A DNA stretch of 64,000 bases from Muricea muricata (Eukaryota > Cnidaria > Anthozoa > Malacalcyonacea > Plexauridae): the NCBI GenBank assembly GCA_963855995.1, contig OY979716.1, positions 26,093,418 to 26,157,417 on the forward strand. Reading direction: 5' to 3'. The position numbers and the translations under genes were made by a program. A model generated the notes under the pieces. The model was not told where the DNA came from, ran no database searches, and worked only from the letters and a program-made list of their open reading frames with translations. Below are positions 1 through 10,950 of this stretch, one piece after another (position 1 is the stretch's first letter; the number at the start of each line of letters is the position of its first letter).

Positions 1-2713
1 TAAATTACAAAGCGTCAATGTCAGTCTTTTTGCCTACTTCCGGTTAGTAGCGCAAATTTCTTATGGTAATTCCATATTGTTGACGAACTATAACCCTCAA
101 AACCCGAGCTTTAAATTTCATAAAAATTAATTTCGATTGAAATAGCGTTAAAAGATAGTCCTTGTATAGAAGTTCTCCAATCCGTTGGTACCTAAGCAAG
201 GTTTTTAGCGCACGATGTTTAAGAACAAAAAAACTACCAATTTTGAGGCAATTTTGTACTGCGGCACTGCAGGAGACAAGGTCAAATGTTATGCGATATG
301 CAATTGTTAACAGACAGTTTGATATGCGGGAACAATTTAATCATCTGTACTATGATATTCTAAATTTAAACTGTAGCTGCATGTAAAAATCTTGACCATG
401 AATTTATACTTAATATATAATGTCACCTAAAAAAAAGGAAAATTGGTGGAAATGGGTCGAAAGTATGTATTTCACTTCAGTCATTTCAGTGATCACGGAT
501 TAGCAAAATGTAAAAATAAACAAATTTCGAATATAGGGACAAATAATAAGAGACTCTTGCAATTCAAAATATGAACAAGAAAGTAATTTACATTTCATTT
601 CATTTCATTTCAAGACAATCAACATTATATTTGATTTCATTTTGGAAGTTTCTTGTTATGTTACCACTGGATTATATGAATTGCGCTTGTATGATGCGAT
701 GCTAGCGCTGCATTCAAAATATTCTTGATATTATCCACGCAATTATTGTATTCTGATCATTCTCATAATGCCTGCATGTTAATTGGCGCTTCATATGCAG
801 TGCCGAAACATTGTAGATATAAGTACAAGTATATTATTCTCATAATGTTGGCGCTTCATATGCAGTGCCAAAATTTTCTAGATATAAGCGCATATTTATT
901 ATTTGCATTATGTTGGCGCTGCATTTGTAATGCCAAAAAATTTCCATTCTTTGTCATGTGAATAAGTTGTTTGTATGATGTCTCTATGATAAGTTGTTTC
1001 TATTAACGTTGCATTTCCAGAAGAAAAGAACTAATCATATAGCTGCAGCTATTGACAAAGCAAAAATTTTCAATTTACGGTCTAAATGAAAGTTGCCCAT
1101 AGATTTTTCGAGACAGACTGGCAGCAACATCCTTTTTCTCGATAAAATTTCATTGTTTAAATTTACCAAGCGTATTTTATCAGGTACAAATGATTGTTTG
1201 CTGCGTGTGTTTTGTAAATATCAGCCTGTAATTATTGTTTATCACAGCAAGACATTTTGCATATGCGCCGCTGCGCACATATGCATCCAACACAATCAAT
1301 TTTGATATCGAGATAAGTGTAAAAGCCCTTGATTTTTTGCCTTACACTCGAAATTTAAGAACATCCAGTTAGCGATTCAATGTTTTTTGTGCGTGCTGCC
1401 TCAACGCCGAGATGAAATGTTCATTTATTCCTCCAAATTTATGGTCTTGAAAGCGTTCCCGCACACCTGGCTTGGTACTGAAGTATCATCGACTGAATCT
1501 CACTGTGCCCTTAAATAAAAGATTGGACTTTCGGCTAGTTTGTTTCGTCCCCACGCAGAGACAAAGACAGATATAACCTCGAATTAACATCTCCCCTGTA
1601 GCCACATTATGTTCAACATGGCATGGGAATGGTCACGCACTAAGGCCACTCACTGATCGGTAAACTTTATTTGGATGAGCATTCTTTTAAATTCAAGTAA
1701 AATTCGCAAAATAAGATAAAACTTTTAAAATGTCTGCGCGAATGACATCGTGACGTGTACGAACTGCTTAAAGTAATTAGCAAATTTCCATGCTTTTAAG
1801 TTCCTATTATATAACTGCAAAACATAACTTGCCCCAACTTTTCCTATGGTTTCTGGAACGTTCAAACTCTTGATAATCGGGCTCATAACGGATTGGATTG
1901 ACTACATTATAAAATGTAGTTATACAAAGACAAATGTGAGAGGAAGAACTAAGCCATTTTTGAGAAATATATATATTTTGCAGGTAATATGGCGGCTATT
2001 TGCCATGTCTTTGCATGTTGGAAGCTCAAACCAGTAACAGTTTTCCTATCATTGGGGCTACTTGACAATGCAACGTTGCAGTCTACGTTTATGATGTTTA
2101 CTTGCTGTGAGCGACAATACCCTAGTTGTGATGGTTTAAAATGCCTGGAGAGACAAACTTCAAAGCGTCCACTTGGGTGGCTCTGCTGTTCGTTCTGCAA
2201 ACTATGACGGATTTCGCAGGATATTCCAATGTCTATAATGTTAAATTCAGTTGTTCATTTCCCTTGCCGCCTTCGCATCTTGTTTGGTGGCTAACTTAGC
2301 TTCTTGGTATTTACTGCAGTCAATATATTGTATCGCTACTTATGAATTATGGAGTGACAGTGAATAATGCACAATAGAAGTAATTTCGCGCAATCATGAT
2401 TATATAGCAGCAGATATTTAAATGCAATATATTGCACATAGCGAAGAATGAATGCAAAAATTCAAAAGGTACCTAAAGTAATGTCCAAAACAAATAAAAT
2501 ATTAGGCAATATTTGCATCGCGGATAACTGCTAAGTTAGGATCGGAAATCTTAGCGCTACAGCTGGAAAAGATTGTCATACGGTTACCCAACTATTTATA
2601 GTTAGTAAGTGTAAATTATTTTTGCTGACGCCAGCATTGGTTACAGCATCTCCGCATCATGATCACTACTAAATTTCTCCTTCAAACTAATCGCTTAATA
2701 TCCTTGTCATTAT
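1..2713. other. Non-coding stretch, no gene seen
   Basis: Only short chance open frames are present, none with a recognisable domain or coding-like composition. The stretch holds a short TTTCA pentanucleotide run near 590-612 and the degenerate triplication at 761-945 listed separately. Confidence 0.6.
761..945. repeat. Degenerate tandem triplication, about 65-77 bp unit
   Basis: Three successive blocks share the order CATAATG, then TTGGCGCTTCATATGCAGT, then GCC followed by an A-rich stretch and TAGATATAAG. They start near 761, 838 and 900. The third is the most diverged (GCGCTGCATTTGTAATGCC). No protein reading is apparent. Confidence 0.6.
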
Positions 2714-3330
2714 AGCACAGAGCATACTGAGGTTCAACCTCTCATTAATTATGTGTACTCCTTGCTTAGCCAGTGCGCAAAAAAGAGGCATTCTCTCCTG
2801 AAATTTCTCCTGATGGATGTTGAAAATGGCAGGGGGGGAGGGGGGAGGGGGGAGGGGGGAGGGGGGAGGGGGGAGGGGTGAGGGGGGAGGGGGGAGGGGG
2901 GAGGGGGGAGGGGGGAGGGGGGAGGGGGGAGGGGGGAGGGGGGAGGGGGGAGGGGGGAGGGGGGAGGGGGGAGGGGGGAGGGGGGAGGGGGGAGGGGGGA
3001 GGGGGGAGGGGGGAGGGGGGAGGGGGGAGGGGGGAGGGGGGAGGGGGGAGGGGGGAGGGGGGAGGGGGGAGGGGGGAGGGGGGAGGGGGGAGGGGGGAGG
3101 GGGGAGGGGGGAGGGGGGAGGGGGGAGGGGGGAGGGGGGAGGGGGGAGGGGGGAGGGGGGAGGGGGGAGGGGGGAGGGGGGAGGGGGGAGGGGGGAGGGG
3201 GGAGGGGGGAGGGGGGAGGGGGGAGGGGGGAGGGGGGAGGGGGGAGGGGGGAGGGGGGAGGGAAGACCTCTTCTTAGCGCACTGGCTAAGCTATGAGAAG
3301 TTGAACCTCTGCTGTATGCTCTGTGTCATT
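2714..3330. mobile_element. Inverted-repeat element carrying a G-rich minisatellite
   Basis: Left flank blocks CACAGAGCATAC (from about 2717), AGGTTCAAC, CTCAT and CTTAGCCAGTGCGC (about 2765-2778), then AGAGG, recur in the same order on the opposite strand at 3267-3325, enclosing the minisatellite at about 2831-3262. This is terminal-inverted-repeat architecture with tandem repeats between the arms, as in non-autonomous DNA elements that carry an internal satellite. No coding capacity and no clear target duplication are seen. Confidence 0.6.
2831..3262. repeat. GGGGGGA heptamer minisatellite, about 61 copies
   Basis: An almost perfectly regular 7-bp unit (six G and one A) runs for about 430 bp; one unit near 2878 reads GGGGTGA. 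The plus strand is a near-continuous series of G-runs and so has strong G-quadruplex potential. It translates in all three frames as Gly/Arg/Glu repeats, but that follows from the repeat and is not evidence of a protein. Confidence 0.95.
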
Positions 3331-4692
3331 AGCTTGTGTTGACGAATACATTTCAAGTTTTAATACTGGACATTTAATTTGAACTATGCAGCACACTTTC
3401 ATCAATACTGGACAAAGTATGCAATCTTGCACACTAACAACATGCTTTCCACAATTGCAGGAAGTTTTCTTCAACGAGTTGATCACTGTGGGGGAAAGGG
3501 TCAATATTATATAATGCATACATTCTACAATCCTTTAAGATGTTCTTTATCTCGCTATTTTTTCTAATTCCTATGAGAAAAGCCTTCAGCTGTTTTTACA
3601 AGACTAAATTTTCTTTGACATGTACATTTCGTGTGTTAAATATTTTTCACTGTGTAAAAAATTCAAGATTCACACACAAAATTTGCTCATCAAATTTGTG
3701 CAGAAGAGGCTTTAATTTAATAACGTTAAGCAAACGTTGGCTAAAGAGGCTTTTGATGAAGTCTGCGATTGAGATCAGTAGCTTAGTTTGCTCAACAATT
3801 TAGTCCCACTCTACCAATCTCAAGAGTACTATCATTATTCATCTCTTTAAAAGACAATGGCACTAAAAATTTTTATTGGCTAGACTTATCAGGTTCACCT
3901 ATGGCATACTTAATTTCGTATTTTTACCTTTCTACGGCATATAGTTGTGAAGAAATATCCAAGTAACATTCGCGAAATTTTAACTGCCAGGCGCCATCTT
4001 GAACAAATTCCGCGTATGCTAATTTATGCATGTGACGTAGATGGCTGGGTAAGCGCAAATCCAACAGTATAAGCTACAATGCGATAAGCTTGAAAGATCA
4101 AAGAAAGGCTCAACTAAAACATTCAAATGCATCCCAATTTGATTTATCAAGTGAAGTATTGTATAGTAATGTACCAAAACTAGATTGTAGATGCATTTTC
4201 AGCCGTAAGGTACATATATTTGTGCTGTGAGAAGCGTACAGACATTGACTAAATAAAGGCAATGGTGTGTAATTCTATAACATACTACACATATATAATA
4301 GTTTCCAACGTGCATATACATGCTTCGCTGCAAAAATAGTTACGCAAAACATAAAATATAAACTAAAATAGTCTTGAAAAACCTGAGGTTTACCTCGCAA
4401 CGACACTTATTCATGACCAGCTTTGAAAGTATACACTATATAATCTATATATGTCAGTATGTCACCAGTTCCAGCATCACAACAAACAGAGTATTAGCGC
4501 ATTATACACAAATGTTATGTTACCTTTGTGTGTACTTGCCATGTTTAACTGTAAACTAAATCGCAAGTTTAATATACAGAACAAATAATAGAACATTCAA
4601 TTATTTCTGTGTGCATGCACTTATGCATGCGTTCATAGTGACACGTAATATTTCATAGTGACACGTAAAATCTGAAAAACCCAGCGAGAACA
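3331..4692. other. Non-coding stretch, no gene seen
   Basis: AT-rich sequence with only short, motif-free open frames. Nothing recognisable was found apart from possible 3' sequence of the minus-strand exon that follows. Confidence 0.5.
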
Positions 4693-5163
4693 TCACTGAT
4701 ACGCTACCAGTCGATACAGTTTGTGTACCCGTTCCACATCTTCGTCGTCAAATGGCCAGTTTTCTTCAAGATAGCGACATACATCTATCTTTAAAACACT
4801 TTCTGACAGCATGTTGTCTTGAAAGTGTGGGTGTAATGTCACGCACTTCTGTCCCTGTGTTTCACAATGGTCAAGAAGATCATCATACTCGTCGTACTCT
4901 AACGCTTTCTCATGGCAACAAAAACATTTAATCAATTTTTTTGATATAGTGCAATGTCCACATTTACACCAGCTAAGAGTTTGAAGGCGCCATGATGCAT
5001 TTGCTGTTTCAAACTCTTGATCGATTTCTTCGCTTGAGGACGACAAATTGCTCTCTCGGTCCGAGTCGCTTTCATCGCTTATATTGGTGCCTTTTCCCCC
5101 TACTTCTGGCTCATATTGGTACGGTGACACTTCTCCTATTTGATTCTCGCGAATATTTTCCAT
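4693..5163 (-). CDS. P2X7-type intracellular C-terminal domain protein, partial (one exon)
   Basis: An open frame of 156 residues from an ATG at 5163. Residues about 1-60 are acidic and Ser-rich (EVGGKGTNISDESDSDRE, then SSSSEE). Residues about 60-156 carry the cysteine signature of the P2X7 'ballast' domain: WCKCGHC, CFCCHEKA, CVTLHPHFQDNML, VCRYLEENWP. In P2X7 this is a zinc-binding cytosolic domain. Invertebrate genomes hold many stand-alone copies in proteins without a channel, which is the likelier case here since no P2X channel segment is encoded. The frame stops just after YRLVAYQ, before the usual Cys-rich end of the domain; a GT near 4704 is a possible donor, so another exon at lower coordinates is expected but was not found. 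It could be a host gene or a transposon-borne domain. Confidence 0.7.
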   Translation of the reverse strand: MENIRENQIGEVSPYQYEPEVGGKGTNISDESDSDRESNLSSSSEEIDQEFETANASWRLQTLSWCKCGHCTISKKLIKCFCCHEKALEYDEYDDLLDHCETQGQKCVTLHPHFQDNMLSESVLKIDVCRYLEENWPFDDEDVERVHKLYRLVAYQ

Positions 5164-6105
5164 AACAATGGTCTAAAAGCAATAATTTCTTTACAAAACG
5201 TTCGTAATCTCGACAGACACTGAATAAAATACATTGCGTGTTTTGATTCTACCCAGCCACTACGTCATTCTGATCATGTGACGCAAAGATAATTTTTCGA
5301 AAATACGAGCCAAGATGGCCGCCAAGAAGTAAATTAGCAGTCAAATAAAATGCAAATAACTCCGGAACGAAAACGATCGGTGAGGTTTTAATATTATATT
5401 CATTACCAAGAAAGGTAACACTTTCAATCTGGGCAATAAAAAATTTTAGTGCCATTGCATGTCCTTTAACAATTATTGTTTTCATGCAGTTAATAAATAC
5501 GTAAATATTTGCATAGCAGGACCGAATTATCTTGCCGGCTAGACGCTACTGATTGATAGTTTTGGAATAAAGCCATATGTATGGGAAAATGGGGCAAACT
5601 GCAAAGTCGTCTACTCCACAGCAAGCAATATTTTAGCTCAAGCTCAAAATCAGATTTTTCTCAATACTGAAGCTGTTCATATTAAAAAAAAAGTAAATAT
5701 TAACCATTTGCCGGAAAGTTGCCCGGATTTCTCCGAGCATGTTAGCGGCATGCATATATGTATATATGCATAGTTTTCCGATCTGGCGTCTTCATAAATA
5801 CAAACAACAAATTTATCCGGGTCCAAAGCAGGGAATCAATTGATAGCTTTCTATTGTACGTTGTAAACTCTTATGATTTCTGCCCTTTTGTTATTAAGTT
5901 CTGCCTATAAATCTCTGCCTCGTTGCCATATCGTCAGCTGAGGGATAAGGGCTTTGTTTGCGCTATATTTGAAGGACCTCAGAGCTGCTACGATTTTTGA
6001 ATTATCTTTGGAATCACATGGCTTAACGTTTAAATTAAGCTTCCTGGCCAGTAGCAACGCTCAAAGCTGCTGAAATGGAGCTGTTTTACTCCTAATTATC
6101 AATTA
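5164..6105. other. Non-coding stretch, no gene seen
   Basis: The region upstream of the P2X7-type exon. It probably holds that gene's 5' flank; no motif-bearing frame and no strong repeat is visible. Confidence 0.45.
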
Positions 6106-6107
6106 TA

Positions 6108-6473
6108 CAGGGTGTCCCAAAAAAACCCAAAAACTATTGAAAATGATCTATTGTTAGAATTTCAATGCCTAGCACTAAATTGAGCCCACAAGTGGATAAA
6201 CTATTGACATAACCATCATTATTAATAGTACTACTCAGTGTTAACCATTGTTATGCCAGACAAAAAAACTAAACCTACGAGTGCATATTAAAAATGCAGT
6301 CAAATTTTATGCATGGGTTATTTTAGCCTATTCAATTTGGCTTTTATCAATATTCCCATGAGCAAAACAAACGTACTTTACAAAGATATTTTAGTTCTTT
6401 AACAAGTGCTAGGGCATTCAAATGTTAACAATAGGTACTTTCAATAGTTTTTGGGTTTTTTTGGGACACCCTG
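6108..6473. mobile_element. Tc1/mariner-type MITE
   Basis: A 366-bp element. Its ends are inverted copies starting CAGGGTGTCCCAAAAAAACC, identical for about 35 bp and similar for about 70 bp. TA dinucleotides at 6106-6107 and 6474-6475 flank it as the target duplication expected for Tc1/mariner insertion. There is no coding capacity, so it would be mobilised in trans. Confidence 0.9.
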
Positions 6474-6475
6474 TA

Positions 6476-8514
6476 CATACATGTACAGCGATAACAACCA
6501 CTACTGATCTTGCATATTAATTTTTTTATCCTCGTGTGAATATATATAGTTTTAGAGTTCAATTAAGTACAGCAGTTCTCGTACAAAACTACATATCAAA
6601 CCTTCCTCTGTAGTCTCTAATATTACTAAAATGATCCTTAATCGTGTAGTACTCAAAGGATTCACTATGCACACTTTATTCGCAGTAACATAACATATTA
6701 CAGCTAACTGCCATCCAAAAGCGTAAACTGTAAAATAGACTTGGAGTTACTTTTCTGAAATAGCGTCGAGGGCACATAGGAAACTTACGACGGCAAATTC
6801 ACTTACTACAAAGGTATTTCTCTGACTATTATGGCCTAATAGCCGCATAATTATTATCTTTCTGTCGTAAACGTCATACCTATATGGTTAAGTATGTCTC
6901 TCTAGACTCCAGTTCAAAATGTTAAATTTATGAGCATCAACGGGGAACGAGTCATGACCATGACACATTGAGCAATTCCTGCAAAGTAAATTAAAATATA
7001 TGTTTATTTTTAAAAATAGGGGATAATCGTTTTAACACAAATGTTGAAAAGTCTTTCACTGCAGGAAACATTTAAAACTATATTAATAGCTTTATGCGCA
7101 TTCATGCATGCATCGTTCGATCGTTACAAAATTCCCCTCTCCTGTAATAAGCTGGTGTAGGAAATCTCAATCTACACTGTCTGATATGTAATGACGTTGC
7201 TCTAAATTTTAAGAATGTTCCAATTATTTTACTACTAAAGCTAATGACGTATTATTTTTTGGATTATGTAAAATATTATATGCATCACAAATTATTACAT
7301 TATGATAATCATTGCTGTGAAGGTAGCACAAATTTCAAAGTCGTGTGAACGAAAAAATAGCTTTGCCTAGTATGTTCAATTGATATAGCTAAAAATATCA
7401 AGTATAACACACTCATTCTGCTTATGATGGGAAAATGGATTGTTAAACTAGTCGATATTTTTGGAGGGTAGTGATAGGCTCCTACGAGCATGAAATGTAA
7501 TAATCCCAGCAGTTGATTGAGACCTGGCAGAGGACTTCGTCCCATGTTTAAAAAAGAAAGGTTAACTTTTCTGCAAATATTGCTTCACTGTGACAATAAC
7601 TTTTTTAAGAATTTGAATTTTTGGCAAATGGGGCGCAAAGGAAGACCAGTGCTTCATGTGAAGATACCGAGGAGGCATTTATGCCACATAAAGACTCCGA
7701 CGCGCGCTGTTTCCGATGGCCATATATGACACATATTTTCCTTCACCTTTGAAGAGGTTTTTCAACTGGAGTCTATCAAGTCTAAACATTCTTAGTCAAC
7801 ATTTTTGAAAGTTCTATCTATTTATTTAGTCAAATTTACTATCAGATATAAATACCGCGGTACATCAAAGTACAGAAAACTGGGCCAACGCTACGTGCAT
7901 TATTGTCTAAAATAATGTTAATAGAATCAAAATGATTGGATTTAATCAGGGGCAGGTACATTGCTATATATAATTTTGTGTAACTAGAATCAATCTTTTC
8001 GAGAATGTCGTCTACATGATCAGGTTTTAAGGAACGGTACATATTAAGCATGCATGGCCTCAGTTGACAGTCTTTACCAACCCTTCATCACTAGCCATTT
8101 TTCAAGATTTAAATCTCAAGATTTGGATCATTACCAAACAATCAGCTTGTCTGATGGCACCACTTAGGGGTACGTTGTGGAAACGTTTCTTTAGTGGAGG
8201 AGAAAAGTCAGGCCGGCGTAATATTACAAACTTTGTTTACTGCTTAATCAATGCAAAACAATGGGCTTACCATTAAACCTTACAGTTGTTAAAAACAATT
8301 AACTAAAAACTTTAAATCCATATACACATTTGTACATGTCAAGCAGCTAAGGCACCTAAAGCTATGTACTGGCTCAATCATCAAAATGAATCATAATGCA
8401 GTGATATGTCTCAGCAATCTGATTCATCGTTTGAACTAGAGAACTTTGATGAAGTGTTTTGCAACGACAAAATTGTGTCGCGTTGGCAAAATACAGCAGA
8501 ATTCGTTTCGCTCG

Positions 8515-8545
<31 letters not shown>

Positions 8546-10670
8546 AAAGAAATTCAAGAGCCTCTAAAATACATATATTTAAAAATATAAAAACACGACA
8601 TATCAAAACGTCTGCAGAGTAACACCTCCATAGGACTGAATTCTTGAAGTCTGGATACGTCCCCCTCGGCATTCCTTCAAGTTTACAGGGTATTTTTTTC
8701 TCCATATATGAAATTAATGTACAATACTATTGATATGACAACGCAGTGTTTATTTTGTATGTCAATTCATCAAGATCGTAATTGCTGATTTCAAACGCAT
8801 TCTGCAAAAATTAACCAATCGAAAATCAAATATGCCATCAATCTTCTCAGCGCGCTCTTGCATGTTTGTATCGAAGTGTCGGAAACATATATTGCTCGCA
8901 CAGATAGTGGGGCATTTTCTTGCAACCACATAGGCATGCGCAGTAACGGAGTAGGAGGCACGAGGCTATTCAAAGAACTCCCTGAATTATTTAATTATGA
9001 AATAGAGCATGATACCGCTTAGTAGCGTAACAAGCTCCAAGATTTAGTCCTGGTTTGAAAGATGAATGTGTTGATGCAGTATGGACACGATCAATTTCTA
9101 AACAAATGAATAATATTACAGTTGAAACAGACATAGTAGGACTGAATTGCAATAGACAGTTTAGTTCGGCTGTCTGAATAGCAACAACTTAAAATTGTAT
9201 TGTGAGTGCCAGTAGAATTTGGAGTAGAAGTCACTCAGCAGTGTAACATCTCGCTTATCTTTATGCACTTTACTGGCTGCGATTTTAGCGTTCTTATTGG
9301 CCAGGAAATGCAATTGAGTGGTAATGACATGCGTAATACGACATACACAGACACACAATTATCTTTAGATTCTAATTTCTTTGCTTTAGAGAATGATTAA
9401 GCTTTCTTATATCTGCAAATGTTTTATTCTGCTCTTTGGAACCTTAAGATATTAGCTTGTAAAAAGCACTCAACTCGATATTATAGTTGGTGGGTTATTG
9501 TGTGGGCTGTAATTTCATTCTGATAAAGAAATGGGCAAAATTACGTTAATGTAAACGATACCTTTCTTTCCCTGTGGTAAAGTAAATAGCTTAATTTCAA
9601 ATGCATGCATTAATTTCTGATTCTGTCTAATGTCGGAACTTGTGATACTGCCTTCCAACATGACCGCAATTACGTCACATGACAATCGTCTGGACTCTCA
9701 GATGATGTGGCAGAAGGCACTCAGTTGTAAACCGTACTTTGCTAGACAAAGCTTTTCTCGTATAGTTCAAATTTAATCCAAACAACTTGTTTCCATGCCT
9801 GCTACGGTACACGCATATGTTTGATTTTAGCATATAGCTGGCGGTTGATGTTGACCTCAAAATTGAAAGCAACGTTAACGTTACTGCTGCAACAACGTAG
9901 AATAAACATAATGAATAAGTCAGCCATAGCAAAAGCTATATCTAAATCCGTTGAAATATATAGTTTCAAAATACGAAAATGACTTTGAATATTTAGTAGC
10001 CCACCAGGAATATTCTATGTCTTGTTACAAATGAGCCACTGACTCAATGGTACAAGCACTGACTATCTATGCTGCATATACCGAATTTAAAAAAAAAACT
10101 TGTCATTTGCAAACCCCGAACTCAAAATCTTCAGCATCAAACACCAAGCATGCAAACACAATTGGGCGTCTTTGAAATCAGCTTATTTCTTGCAGACAGG
10201 GTGAATATCTCCTTTCGAAAAAAATCCATTCATAATTAACTCTAATATTAAACTACCAAGCTTAAAATTGGTGCTTCCATTTGCACTCTTAGAGACAATC
10301 ATATGTAAAGGAGAACTTTACTTTATGTTGAATTGTTAGGTTATCAATAAAGTACGAAATTTGATGTTTAAACTTCTGAAATTTTCGTCATAATGTTATT
10401 GTGCAATTTGTGTTCGTCTAATAAGCAATGAATATTAATGATTACTTAAAATAGGAGCGAGTGTCGCTATTCATGCACGATTTCAACAACACTCGGAAAT
10501 ATCTTTGTCTTCTAAAAGCGAATATATTCTGACAATCAACTAATTACTTGAAAACCGCAGCTTATCTACGCATGCGCCAGTTACAAACTGTGCCTCAAGA
10601 TACTTGCATCTGTCCCAAATTTCTCATTCTGCAGTAAACAAGACAAGGTGCATATGCAAGGCGTGCAATC
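6476..10670. other. Non-coding stretch, no gene seen
   Basis: Four kilobases of AT-rich sequence with only motif-free short frames, plus the C/CA microsatellite listed separately. It includes the 5' flank and putative promoter region of the decarboxylase gene starting at 10671; no regulatory motif can be called with confidence. Confidence 0.5.
8514..8546. repeat. Poly-C / (CA)n microsatellite
   Basis: A run of about 17 C followed by about eight CA dinucleotides. Confidence 0.9.
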
Positions 10671-10950
10671 ATGAGCTCAAGACGCAATCAGGGAAAAGGA
10701 CAACGTGTTAGTTCTTGGCTTCCTTCGGACAGCAGCGTTACCAGGAAATGGTACAAGGCATTGATCAACAAGGTCGAAACGAAGCACAAGCATAAGTTGG
10801 AGAAACTGATGAAACTTCATCCTGCAGCTGAAGATGAAGAAACCGCCTTAAAAGGTCATCCTAATATTTGTAGCCCTGAGATCGATCCTGATGAGCTTGA
10901 TCTTCATCCTCCTGTTGCTGTATTGATGAATTTGATACTTAAGGATCCGG
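10671..10950 (+). CDS. Decarboxylase gene, exon 1 (N-terminal helical region)
   Basis: Starts at the first ATG of the open frame and encodes a basic N terminus, then DELDLHPPVAVLMNLILKDP, matching the N-terminal helical region of PsiD-like enzymes (usual pattern LHPV.E...LI..DP). It ends before GTAAGC with one base of a split codon, which exon 2 completes to give DPEVNMFFHQMFW. Confidence 0.85.

Noticed and set aside
2817..3342. Long Gly-Arg-Glu repeat proteins on the plus strand
   Set aside because: They are translations of the GGGGGGA heptamer in different frames; no flanking coding sequence or splice context supports a protein.
7842..8051. 69-residue minus-strand frame
   Set aside because: No motif, no splice sites, composition like the surrounding non-coding DNA.
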